A DNA stretch of 64,000 bases from Scedosporium boydii. Taxonomy: Eukaryota; Ascomycota; Sordariomycetes; Microascales; Microascaceae. The stretch lies in NCBI GenBank assembly GCA_002221725.1, contig NJFT01000114.1, forward strand, positions 1 through 64,000. Direction: 5' to 3'. A program made the translations under genes and the position numbers. This document shows positions 41,426 through 53,067 of this stretch, in pieces. Every line of letters starts with the position of its first letter. Position 1 is the first letter of the stretch. The notes beneath the pieces are model-generated. The model was not told where the DNA came from, made no database searches, and was given only the letters and a program-made list of their open reading frames with translations.

Positions 41426-44392
41426 TTTTCCCTCAACCTCGCTCCCGATACACAACGTCACTATCTGAGGACTCTGACGACCCAGGATCTGATGATGGAG
41501 CATTCACGATGTAGCTCTTGTAAGAGTCAACACGCGCACAATGCCTCTCTAGCAAATTATAAATAGGCCCCCAGGGAAGATCTGGCGCAAAGAGTAGCGC
41601 CGTGCCTCCCAGCCATTCAATGGTCGGGTCCGCACCATGGCCGAACAGGAATCTGACCATATCGTACTGGACCCTGCCTATTAGCGCCAGATGTAATGCC
41701 GGCCCGTCGGTGGTGTTCATATTAAATCCGCTCTGGAGGAGTATCTCCAGGATGGGCTTCTGACCGCGTAAAGCTGCCACACCAAAGGCAGTGATGCCAT
41801 CATAATCTCGAGCGTACATATTCGCACCTCGTTCCAGAAGCAATCGGACAATATCTTTATCGCCATACTTAGCGGCAAGGTGAAGCGCTGTCTCGCCTTG
41901 GTTATTCTTGCCGTCGATATTGGCTCCCTTGTCGAGTATGTCTCGCACAATGGCCTCACGTTTCCAGTACACTGCAAGACACAGTATTGTCGCCGGGCCT
42001 AGGAACCCACCTTCATCCCAAAGATCCTCACGCGGCTCACTAGCACTTTGGCGATGCTGTCGTCGCCCCGGCAGATGGCGCGTCGAAGTAACTGTATGTA
42101 GCGGTTATCCGACGAGTCGGCCTCTGCCCCCAACGCCAACAGCAAGTTCACCGCCTCTTCTCTAGATGAAGCGACAGCACAAAACAAAGGGCTTTTTCCC
42201 GCCGGCGGGTTGAGATGGGCGCCCAACTCATGGAGCCGCCGGATCATGCGTTTGTCTCCCAAGCAAGCTGCCGCCGCCAACGGTGTGACGCGGACAGAGG
42301 CTTGACCCAGATTAACGCTTGCTCCGTGGCTAATCAGCAAGTCCGCTATTGCACTGTGGTTCTTCCATATGGCGCGTGACAAGGCGGTAAAACCGCGTCG
42401 ATCAACCATTCGATCGGGATCCGCACCGGCGCTGAGGAGCATTTCCACAACGGTAAGTGTGTCCGCAGCAGAAGCTATGAGTAACGCGTTCCCCATGGAA
42501 TCTTTTTGTGGGTCGGAGAGCTCATAAAAAAACATTGATGATAACCCCGGGACCAGTGTGGCAAGTGTACGGCCTAAAATCGGGCGTGGGCGCATAGGTT
42601 GGAGTGCAAGCGTGGCCAGCGAGGGAATCCCGAAATGAGCTGCCAGTGCGAGCAAAGAAAACTCCTTGCAGAGCCAGGGAGACTCCCGCCGGATTTCCCT
42701 ATAGGTTTCGAACCACCTGCGTCTGACCAGTGGGTTTTCTTGGAAGATGGGTCTCGTCGTATCGAAAAGACCCTCTGGTTCGGTGGTAACGGCTGCCGCA
42801 TGGGTAAAAGCGTGTTCCGTGACATACTCCAAGAGTGGGAATTTGTTGAGGTCTGCAGCCCAACTCTTCTTGGCGTACCTTTTGGAAGTGAACATACTCT
42901 CCAGTGTCGTCAAACATAGCTGGGCCATGCGGAGGTCCGGGTCCCGCTTTCTCCAAATGGAGCCTCGTCCGAATGCCTGGATGACGGTCCGATGCTTGTA
43001 AGATATTCCTTGGCAGAGTGGTGAACAAAGGCAACCCTGTTGTTGCTGACCACAACCAGCGGGCTGCAGCTCGCAATGACGTCTAATGTGGCTTGTTCGG
43101 CGGAGATGTGGGGGGTAGACCGGCTGCCCATGAGGAACCCGATTTCAGGCACCGTCAAAGGCCTGAGGGCCGTCTTCATCCAATGCACAAGCTTTGTGGC
43201 TGTCTCCGACGACTTGATCTTCTGGAAAATCCTGCTGTAAATAGTCTCAAGGCCGGTCGGAAGTGTGAGGAGGGAGTCCAAGATCTCTGATGGAGTGGCC
43301 AGATGGCGCAATGTCTGCATGGCGAAGCCAACCCACAAGAACATACCCTCGGACTTGTCTAGAAGGGTCTTTTCGAGATGGCGACAAAGTTTGGCGTCGA
43401 TTCTGCGGAAAGCCGCTAGTTGCTCGACTTCTTTTCGAATAAACACCTTCACGTCGCTCACCAGCTGGCTTTTGCTGTCCTGGTCGATCCTGATCTGGGG
43501 CAAGCCGTCGAGATGATGAGAGTTACGGCTTAGCAAGAGGATGTTGCAATTGATCCTTGACGACGTGCGGATCTTGGTGGCCAGGAACGAGACGGACTGC
43601 GCGTCACATTCATCAAGGCCGTCTAGGAGGAGCAGCGGCTTGGTGCCTGGCCCGAGCTGTGAAAGCGCCGTGCTAAGTACAAACCAAAGGCCGTCCATAT
43701 CAGACAAAGTATCGTGTAAACTCGGAGACTCCGCCCCCTCAGGGAACTGAGAGAGCAGTGCCTTGAAGTCTTCGTGGCCACGACTGCCTAGAAGCTGCCA
43801 AATTCACCCCCGGAGCACACCTGTCGCCGTGTTGCGCTTGTCGTCGTCATTGCTGCAAAAGAAGTACAAGAAGGCGGTCTGGGTTTTGGCGCAGTGGTCC
43901 TCCAGCCTGTGGGATAAGTAGATGGACATGATGGTTTTGCCGGTACCAGGACCGCCGACGATTGCGAGATGACGAGCGCTGCCTTCCCCGGCCGGCCGAA
44001 GCCATGTCTTGTAGAGCTCATGACCTTCAATCCACTCACAGGTCCCGTCTGTTCGCTCACCCTTTCTGCTGATAAGGCGTTCTCTATCCAACTCTGGGTT
44101 GGAGAGGAAAAGTCTCTTCCGAATTTCGCGTAGGTTAGTCGTTGCGTCGCGGCCAACTGCTTGTCCTGAGTAGGTATTAGCCGACCATTGTCATCGATTA
44201 GAAGAGAAGCAAAGGGGTGCTCAGATGTAGGGCGTCGGCTCCGCAAGAAAAGTTTGCGCTCTGTATGAAGAGGGCCGTGGCTGTGGAATTGTCCGACGCG
44301 TAAACGCGTCGGATGCTGGCTTGTGGAGGCAGCGGACCTGAGTTGCTAGACCGCGACTCGTTTAGGTCCGAGGTGCTCTTATTCGGCATCAT
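41169..44392 (-). pseudogene. Decayed NACHT-ankyrin (fungal NLR/STAND) gene
   Basis: Second NLR relic. From the 5' end: a Ser/Asn-rich start at ATG 44392 (MMPNKSTSDLNES), whose connection to the rest is unclear; a pre-NACHT part (REIRKRLFLSNPELDRERLI); Walker A GGPGTGKT (43933-43956); Walker B LLLLDGLDECD (about 43608-43640); MFLWVGFAMQTLRHL; HHSAKEYLTS; and ankyrin repeats from ~42500 to 41170. Lesions: in-frame TGA at 43804-43806 between VLRG and IWQLLGS; a frame change near 42950-42990 (KEYLTS to FGRGSIWRKRDPDLRMAQ); another near 41975-42020, where no phase-compatible intron is evident; and TGA codons at 41433-41435 and 41409-41411. The NACHT differs from that at 25.8 kb, so this is not a simple duplicate. 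Confidence 0.78.
41465..41830 (-). repeat. Tandem duplication, proximal copy (ankyrin block)
   Basis: Partner of 41023-41425. Here the ankyrin unit is open: MYARDYDGITAFGVAALRG, then ILEILLQSGFNMNTTDGPAL. Its C-terminal Ser/Asp-rich end (SSDPGSSESSDSDVV) matches the degraded end of the other copy. Confidence 0.65.
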
Positions 44393-44658
44393 ATTGCCAG
44401 TATATCACTGGAGTATGGGACACTACAGGAAGAAAGCTAGAGGTCGATGGATACCCAGATTAACAGGCGCCGGAGACTGCGCATTGGAAGGCGCGATGGG
44501 CGAATGGTGCCACAATATAGTAATAATAATAAGATATTAATATGTTATTGTTCTTTCTAAGTTCTACTTGACATGGCGGCGGCGGGCGGTGTTCCTTTTA
44601 TGTAGCACCCTAGTTCCTGTGACAGTGATTCCTCAAGCTACGCCGAGCACAACAAACA
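44393..44658. promoter_or_regulatory. Short divergent intergenic of the NLR/STAND-N pair
   Basis: Only 266 nt separate the start of the minus-strand NLR relic from the start of the plus-strand STAND-N gene, so they would share a promoter region. A TAATAATAATAAGATATTAATATG patch (start about 44520) is AT-rich. No specific sites are claimed. Confidence 0.45.
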
Positions 44659-45635
44659 ATGGACGGAATTACTGCCGCCGCATCGGTGGTCGGACTACTG
44701 GTGCCGGCCAGCCAAGGCACGCAAAAGCTATTGGGATTAATCGACATCATAAAGGATGCTCCAGAGGAGATCAAATGCATCAAAGCGGACCTAAAGGCGA
44801 TGGTCGACGTCCTTGATCGAATGGGTAGATATTGTCAGGAAACGGACGGCAGTTATCTCAACAGAGAGTCCGCCGACACTCTTTCCGACACCATAGAGGC
44901 TTGCCACACATTATGTGCCGACTTCCAGAGGTTGATTGATCGCTGGTTGAGGCATTCAACGGACGGGCAGCTGTTCTGGGCTGATCGCCAGCGGCTTGCA
45001 GTGTGGGAGAAGGGCAGGATCGAGGCCTTCCAAGGGCGGCTGGCCCGGTACCGGTCGACGATTACTATGGTTCTAGAGACTGACAGCGTGTGAGTGATTC
45101 GGGCGTGTCTATGTCTGCTCAGAAGCTTCGTGGTTGGCTGACGCCGTGGAGCAGAATGAGAACCTGGCAGCAACAGTTCATCCCGGAGAATACCAGGGTT
45201 GCGATGCTGGAGTCTCAGAGGAGCCGACTCGTCGAGGAATTGACACAAGCCGTAGCGGCTGGAGAGCAAATTGATGCGAGAAGTCTCCAAATATTCGAGG
45301 CAACGACATCCGATGCCAGTCCCAGTGATCAAGCTGCAATCGGGGAGCTCAGGCAAGATGCTCAGAGAGAGTTCCATTTCCTCCGGGACGACAATCGAAG
45401 GCTTCAACAGGCTTGCGAAGACGCACTGAAGAGGGTTGAGACAGCTCGGACAAGGCAGAAGATTAATCACGTTAAGGCTTCGGATAACAGTGTTGCGTTG
45501 GCTGGTTACATCAATGCCGACGACGACTTCCGGATTGATCAGGACATCTCCAACATCACTGCTGAGAGCAGCAGCTTGGCTATTGCGGGAGTGGCAAAGA
45601 ACATTGATATTAGCACATTGTTTGCAAGAAGATGA
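44659..45635 (+). CDS. Stand-alone fungal STAND N-terminal-type domain protein
   Basis: Two exons (44659-45089 and 45155-45635) joined by a 65-nt intron (GTGAGT donor, CTGAC branch, GAGCAG acceptor; SV|MRTWQQQF) give 303 residues. The N-terminal half resembles the helical domain found at the N-terminus of fungal NACHT/STAND proteins: MDGITAAASVVGLLVPASQG, DIIKDAPEEIKCIKADLKAM and WEKGRIEAFQGRLARYRSTI. The second half is helical and charged, with an EELTQAVAAGEQIDAR segment and a conserved-looking end (ASDNSVALAGYINADDDFRI, DISNITAESSSLAIAGVAKN). No NTPase motif is present. It sits head-to-head with the decayed NACHT-ankyrin gene, an arrangement reminiscent of fungal NLR/effector pairs. A signalling or regulatory role is inference only. 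Confidence 0.75.
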
Positions 45636-47115
45636 GAGACTGGCTTCTGCCATTGAGGCGGGTTTCTCCCATTTCCGAACCGATTGTTCCCCTCCGGCTA
45701 TAATTCTAAAAGAGGCGGTTCATGCAGTGTTCCGAACTTCTCGTTTAACCCGTCTTATATTGCCGCCCGCGGCACCCAAATAGCAAATAAGTCATAAAAT
45801 CAGGAGAGAAAGTGGGTTGTAAGTATCACTTCCTACTGGAGCATAAAAAAAGAACACCGTTGCCCATAGGCTCGGTCGTGTCTAGCATTATGGCAGCCGG
45901 TGTCTCCAAGCTCTCTTTCTCCTATATCTTTCAACAACATACCCGAAGTATAGAAGAGGGTCGAGAGGCCCCCTTTATTCATTATTTCTGTTAAGTCTCA
46001 AGTGTACACAATAAAGATCAGGATCATCTCTAAGGCGCATAGGACTGGCCCGGACTACGTTCGACTGTCCAAAGAGGGAATAGATACCGAGATGACCATT
46101 TTAGCTTCTAAGCTCACTTTGCAGTCTCTAGCCAACTGATATATAAGGAGAGGGGAACTTTTTTTCTTGAGCCATATGTTGCGCAGGTCTTGGCTACTCG
46201 ATTTGGGCACGTAAGGTGGTCCTTGAGCACACGCAATATATTCGCTCTTGGCCCCGAGATATGATTGCCTCTCTTGAGTACTACCGGAGAGGGAGGTGGA
46301 AATGGTATCCACGAATCCTTTTTCTGGTGCCAGTATCTCCCCGAGCTCAGAGGAGTTTCCAAATCCTATGCTATGTTCCTTCCCCATCGACGGATCAATC
46401 TCTGAATACGGCGTTTTATAACTTTCATTAGAGTCCCATCTAGAAACCTGAGACACCAAAGAATGATCCGCATCTTCTCAGTCCCACGCCGGAGGCCATG
46501 TTAAATTTGCTTTCGAACCACTCGACGACAGAAGTAAAGTGCTGGATTCGAAAGAAAGACTGCGGAAAAGCTAGCACCATGTCACAGGCCCACACACACC
46601 TTAGATCCTCTCCACTTCCAGGAGATATTCTATTATATAGACAGCCTCATATCTGTTGCCAATTGATCCTTATTAACTTCTGTCTTTCCTTTCCTTTTTT
46701 TCCTTTTTCTTTTTCATCTGTTACTCAGTCTAAAATCTAATTCCACTCCGTAATAAGAAGAGACCTGGATCCCATCACAGAGTGGTCACCCATTCGTTTT
46801 GACCATTTGATGTGAGGACCCTCCGCGTCTCTCGCTCCTGCATTTCGATTGTTTTCCTTGTTAGCCGACGCCCTCTTTCTGACCGCGTCCAGGCGCAGAT
46901 GGCATGGCTCGCTGTGTTGGCATCATGTTGTGAGATGAAAGGGAATGGGATCTGTGGCATCCAAAGCTACAGAATTCGTCGTTAAAGAACGAGTCAACCA
47001 GCAAACGACAGGAATGGAAAGGTGAATGTTAAGCCGGCTAGTCAGACGAATGTAAAGTGAAAAGCAAAGAGGAAACTATCTCAAGCTCGAGGTGGAGCGA
47101 GGAGCAACGGACACC
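45636..47115. other. Intergenic, no supported gene
   Basis: Scattered short frames without domains. A T/C-rich run (46680-46725) lies in the right half. Upstream region of the Pth11-like gene. Confidence 0.5.
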
Positions 47116-48840
47116 ATGTTCGCACCATTCAACTACACGAAGCCAGCCGACCTGGGGGATTATGATATTGTAAGTTCCCATTCTCATCCTATTCTCAGCA
47201 CTTGACATACGCTAAGGCACCCCTCGTAGCCGCACGATACCGGGATGCCCGCCATCCTCGCCGGCATTCTCATCCCTCATATTATGTGCACCCTTATCAT
47301 TCTCGGCCGCGTTATCTCCCGTCTCTTCTTTCTCAGGAGATGGTACATCGACGACACCCTAATTGTCACCAGCTGGGCCTTCTCCACGGCGATATGCATC
47401 ATTTACAGCATCGCCGCCTACACACCCGACATCCTCCTGGCACCCAACGAGCTAACCCTCCAACACAACCTAGAGGTCGAAGGCCGCGCGGGATCCATCC
47501 ACCCGTACATCATGCGGACCTACCTAGGGCTCATCTTTTACCAATTGTGTCTCTGCCTAACGAAGCTATCCATCCTAGCCTTCTACCTGCGCATGGTTAC
47601 CGAGAGCAAGAAGGAGAGATGGATAGCGAAGGGAACAATGTGCTTCGTTCTCCTCTACGGAATCCCCATGTTATTCGTCAGCATCTTCCAATGCCACCCT
47701 CAAGACGGCGAATTCTTCGGCCACCCGATGACGTGCTTCGGCTTCGCGCCGCTTATCATCTCCAGTGCGGGTCTCCACACGGCCACGGACGCCTGGATCA
47801 TCATCCTCGCCATCCCGTGCATTTCCCGCCTTGACATTCCGCCGCGGCAAAAAGTCGCCCTCTCCATCGTTCTCAGCCTCAGCATCTTCGTCATCGCCGC
47901 TAGCCTTCTTCGCCTTCAGCTTAGCTTGCACAGGCATTTCAGGCCTGGCAGTGTGGGTGTTACGAATACGCTTGCCTTCTTCGTCATGACGATTCTTGAG
48001 TGCGATGTGGCGCTTATATGTGCCAGCGCGCCCATGTTAAGGCCTGTCCTGGCCAAGCTCTGGCCCAAGATGATGGTGATGGATCAGAGGCGGAGGAGGA
48101 TGGCAATGGCGCGGGACGACACGGATGATGGGAGCGTGGACCTCGCGTTTGCAGGTAGTAATTACCATGGATATCCGTCGAGAAACTTTGATGGACCGGT
48201 TCCGAAGAATAAGAGGGGGGTTGCAACGGGCCGTGTTTATGAAGGCTGGAGGTCGACGACACCGGGTTCTACTCTTTCGGATCTAGAAAGGGCAGAAGAA
48301 CACGGGACAACGCAGCTTAGCCTGAGATCCTTTTTCAGGAGTACGAGGAGACTTCCTCAGCAATTTCACCGTTATAACGAAGATGATGGAAGAGCCATGT
48401 CGAGGAGCGACGTTGCTGCTGAGAGCAGACCGGTCTCGCTTAGTTTCGAAGACTATTTCCTCTCCCATCAACAGCCCTTACGGCCAGCACCTCAGCAAAA
48501 GGCGAAGAGCAAGCCGCAGAAGAAGACTAAAGAATGCGAAACGTCAGAGGCACAATGGGACCAAAGCCAGGAAAGCTTTGTCCTGGGCGTCGACGACCCA
48601 AGGTACTCGAGACTATCACCGGTATCCGGGTTCAGCGGCGAAACATGTACCGCGCCTGGAGAAGGGCAGCAGGTAAGCAACACTATAGAGACGCCCATAA
48701 CAATTGCTATAATAGAAAGGAAGGAGGGCGAAGGCGAGGAAGCGGGACAGACCACGGCGACCCCGACGATGGGCGAGAAGCGAGGCGAGCCAATTGCGAA
48801 GATGGAAAACCAACATCATCCAAAAATACAAAAAGAATAG
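47116..48840 (+). CDS. Pth11/SAT4-like rhodopsin-domain membrane protein
   Basis: Seven-pass integral membrane protein of the large fungal rhodopsin-domain (SAT4/Pth11-like) family; some members act as surface-sensing GPCR-like receptors. Two exons (47116-47169 and 47230-48840) join in phase 0 across GTAAGT...GTAG to 554 residues. Family hallmarks: LGRVISRLFFLRRWYIDDTL (the RR.y.DD motif), GLIFYQLCLCLTKLSILAFY, SIFQCHP and DAWIIILAIPCISRLDIPPR followed by QKVALSIVL. The long cytoplasmic tail from about residue 295 is polar and disordered. No CFEM cysteine domain precedes the membrane part, so it is not a CFEM-type Pth11. Ligand unknown. Confidence 0.92.
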
Positions 48841-51800
48841 GACGAGAGGAAGTAATTAAAGGGCGGGAAAATGGGGATCAAAACTACGATCAGACCATCA
48901 GGCCCTCTCGCCAGGTTGCAGTTCCACAGGAACTCATGGAATGGTCGATGGAAGGAAAAGAGAAGCTTTGAGGGAACGAAAGTGGTGGATCGGTACAGCG
49001 GACGTGGAGAGAGCAGTCGAGAAAACGATGCGCGCTTTGTGTGGAAGCCAAGAATGGAATATTCCGAGTTGGTTTGTCTGAGGATGACTTGACCGGCGCC
49101 GATCCGTGGGCCGGTTGGCTCGGGGAGGTTGTATTTTGGGCGGCGAGATCGATGGGGTCCTGCTGATGCTGGTGGGTATGGGTGTCATTGCTAGAATATT
49201 GGTTCGGAATGTCTATCATCCACATACGACACGACAACGTGCCGCTCCTTCATTTTCTTCTTTTCCTTTCTTACTTCGCTTTCTTCTGTGGTTTCTCCGG
49301 CGATGTAAAGATGAGATGTTACGAGATCGAACTTGAGGATTATAAGGAACGGATTAAGGACGTAATATTAAAACCGTTATGCAGCCATTTATACATGGAC
49401 ACTGCAGGAGAGTATGACTTTCATGTGATATGCAACGAAAGTCGAAATCGGATGGATCTCTAGCATGTCCTGACTCGAGAGAGTGTGAAGTAGGAACATT
49501 AGCATCAAATGATGTCCGGTCTTGATCCTTGTGGTCAAATCGTACTGCAGAGTTAGAACTCCTCTTTTCGTTCCCACCAGGTCCCATGGCCGCCGGAGAG
49601 TGATGCGCCAAACAAGAAGACAGAAGACGTCAAAAGAAGCAAGACCCATCGATAGGGCTTTCGAGTATGCATCGAGGTGTACATTTCCGAGGCCGCACAA
49701 ACTGTAGCATAGAGACACCCCGGATCTCTCGCTCGCCAAAGCCTAGCTGCCGGTACGAGGCACCCGCACAAGAAGAGCCGTGAGCTGATTGCCCGTCCTG
49801 ACGCAAGGCAAAGCTACCAAGATGTCCAACAGGAAGGAAGGCGGGGTGTGTGTTTACAATCACAGGGCGAGTGGATTTCCGGGTGCGCCGCTCAGAGAAT
49901 AAGAAGAGGAAAAGAAAAGAAAGGACGTACAGAGTAGGAAGGAAATGACGAAAGTTCCCGGGATTTGAGGGGAAAGCCGGGGTATGCTGGACAGAAGATC
50001 CAGGTAATTGGTCTCGACAGCGCGGGAAGAGTCGTGTTGGTTACATAGGCGATGTCGATGGCGCGTTGTAGAACGTCGATCTCCTTCTGGAAGGAGAGGA
50101 GCATGAGTGTCAGTGAGGGTAGTAATGGAAGTCAGGGTGAATATCCCAGCGTACCAATGTATGGAGTAAGACCTGGTCCTTGATCCGGTCTGTGGGGTAT
50201 GCAGCCGGTCCCCTGTCCCGCGCTCAGACGTTGACATCGAGAACTAGCAAGGGAACAAGAGAGCTTATCTTGCTGTCTTGTCGGGAAAATGCCCGGTTAC
50301 CTCTCACCCGCGACTCTCCATTCTTCCTCGTCCTCATCCTCATCTTGATCATTGCTCTTGGCCGCCATGGGAAGATTCCACAAATTCCCGAGATTGAACT
50401 GCTAGAACTGAGGGATCAGTTGACCGAGTCGCTGGGTGTTCTCGATATGGAAGAACTGTAGAGGCTAGTAGGAGACCGGATCCTCTCTTGAGTTGTAGTC
50501 CATCCTGTTAAGTTTGTCATCTATTCTAAAGCTAGCTAGCCCTAAGACGTTGCATCACACACTCATAACCGGGTCCGGTTCCGTACACGGTCGAAGGTGC
50601 AAATCTCAAGTAGTACGTAGTTGTCTGCGCTGGAGTGAGGCTACGAGTTGCCGGTCCTTGACGTGACACGAAAGTCGCTCATTTCAGCATCCTGTTGCGA
50701 GGAAGGATGGCAGTTATTCGCGAAGCTAGCTTTCATATTGGGGCCCCGAAAAGGTGGACAGCTCTTCGGAACGAAGCTAATAAGTCGCGATTCTGAGGAC
50801 TGTAATGACCAGCTTCAGGCAGGGGGCAACGCTTAAACCTCTGAGGATGAAACCAACACAAGGCGCATCGAAGACGGAGCGTGATAACAATTTCCCGGCC
50901 GAAGATGTTGGGAAGTAGATGACTAATAATTGTTAGTGCGTGTCGTTGCCTCGAAGAGCCTCGGCGTAGTCAGCAGACACGACTCCATTCTGAACGCCCA
51001 GAAAAGATCGTCAACTTCAGACTTGCCCCTGCACATCATTACATCTGCTCACCACCCTCGATCCGGTCTCACAATATCTCGGCGCATGAAAAACGATGAG
51101 GCATGATCTCCTTTGCCGGACCATACGGGTAAAAAGATGACAGCTTGCTCACCTGAGCTTCCACTGCCGTCTCAATGGATCGGGCACGAGAAGCTCCCAT
51201 GCATAGCACACTTACATGCGCAGCCTGGCCAACCGCTCATGGCTATCGATTGAGGCACATCCTCCCACCCTCCATTCCCAACCTGGGCTAGGCAGGCGTC
51301 CCCTCCTCACGGAGGATCTCGATAATCGATTTGAAATGCATGCACGTGCGGCATTGCTGTCTCGTCTCACTTTGGACTGGGCCTCCGTAGATGCTGCCTT
51401 CCTCTCCCAACAACGGTTGCGGCGAGTCTCATCAGCTGCAAGCTAAACTCATTCTGGGAATTCATTGGCGACCCATGAGCCAAGCTGCTACAACACAGAC
51501 GAATCGATTCCCGAATGTTTATCCCGATCCATTGCACGATTATGATTTGATTCATGAGAATGCCGAGCCAGGGACCGCCCTCAATGGGCCGTCGTTTCCT
51601 CCCTTCCCTCCGTCTCAGCTCGTGTTGGCTCGCTGTTTGTATTTCCCAGACCCGGCGTCTGCCGTCTATCGTATAATCCATTATAGCCATCAAAAGCCCC
51701 AATATCCAGGTCTAACGTCGGCCGATTCCGCAATCAAGACGTAACTGTCCAATCACTTCCTACTCAGCCTCTGACTGCGGCTAGCTCTAAGTTTAGAGCC

Positions 51801-53049
51801 TCACCACCCTCCCCGTATTAGAGTGCGTCGGTTTTGTATGTGTATGCGTGTTGTTGTTGGGAGCTCTCTCTATGCTCCCATTAACCCTTGTCGGCCCATC
51901 CGTTGTCTACTAGCTATATCCATGTCGCTCGTCTCGTCTTTTCTTCTCGTCTCTCCCGACACGAGTCCAACCCTTGTCCTGTTCATCCAATGGTGCCCCG
52001 AACGTACCTGAAATGGGGATACACGAAGCCAAGAATAAGTCGGCCGTCATCCCATCCCACACCCCCATGCAAGGAACCCGTACACCCATGCATAATCCAC
52101 ACACCCCAGAATCTTCCGTCTATTCTGGAATAAACTGGTTCCATACAACGAGCTTGTCTACTTTCGGCCCAACACGCACGAAATCTTCGTCCTCTTTTTG
52201 CAAGGGTGTACCATGCTCCAGTCCGGCTCCACGCAACCGAGCAAGGATAGTTCGCCACTTACTATTCTCGACCTCATGCTACTGCTCTAGATGATGATGA
52301 GGATGCTGATGATGCGTACCAGCGTTTCTCTCGGTTACTCCCCCGCCTTGCCATCTTGCTTAGTCCTGCCTCTTCTCGGCTTGTGTATCTTCGTGTGCCG
52401 AGTGACAGCGCCACCGTCCTTGAGCTTACGCCTCTGTTTTCCGAGGAAATCGTTTTGTGTATACTTCCTGGCAGAACAGAAGGGGAGTTTACCCCACCCC
52501 TTCCAACGCCTTGCCTTCGCTTTACACCCCCCCCCCCTTCATGGAAATCACCTTCGGTGAGTCCCGGATGCCTAGCTCTTCATCAAAGGTGGTTCGGGTG
52601 TGGGTGTTGCTCGACATCCGGGCAGATTGATGTCATCCTCAGGCCTTGTTTTCCCTCATTCCATGGAGGAACCTCCTCTATTTTCGGCCTTCATGGGGAG
52701 GAGGGGCCATCTCATGATCTTAGATCCTGTTTCCCTTTTCTTCTTCATGACCCCACCTCCGTCGGTTATCTCGCCCTTCCTCTCTTTCTCCCGTCTCCAC
52801 ATGGCCAGGCAATCGCCATACTATTGCATCCACTCCTTCTAAGCACCTGATACTCCTCCTCTTCACTCTCTACTCTCTCTTATCGTTCGTTTATTCTGTT
52901 CGCTTTCCTTCCATTACATTCTTTTGTAATTATCCTCCCCACCTGACCAACTTTCCCTCCGTTTATCAGGTCTACTCTTCCGCTTGCATACTCACTCTTC
53001 TTACTCTGTCTCTCTCACGACATATACACACATTCACTTGTCAGCCAGG
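48841..53049. other. 4.2-kb gene-free tract
   Basis: No frame has a recognisable domain or consistent splicing. From about 51800 to 53040 the plus strand becomes strongly pyrimidine-rich (including an 11-C run at 52527-52537 and CTCTTACTCTGTCTCTCTC words near 53000). This looks like a promoter and long 5' leader of the surface-protein gene at 53067. Longer open frames inside that tract reflect composition, not coding. Confidence 0.5.
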
Positions 53050-53067
53050 ATGAGAACCGGTCTATAA
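53050..53067 (+). promoter_or_regulatory. Five-codon uORF overlapping the main start (TAATG)
   Basis: ATG at 53050 begins a five-codon frame (M-R-T-G-L) ending in TAA at 53065-53067. The last A of the stop is the first base of the ATG of the next gene, giving TAATG. Such overlap fits termination-reinitiation control of translation. Whether 53050 is in the mRNA depends on the transcription start, which cannot be seen. Confidence 0.55.

Noticed and set aside
45090..45122. 33-nt intron in the STAND-N gene (GTGAGT...CTCAG)
   Set aside because: Too short and out of phase; the 65-nt intron to GAGCAG at 45154 has a CTGAC branch site and keeps frame.
52356..52850. 164-codon plus-strand frame
   Set aside because: Lies in a pyrimidine-rich leader; Pro/Ser/Leu bias is explained by composition.
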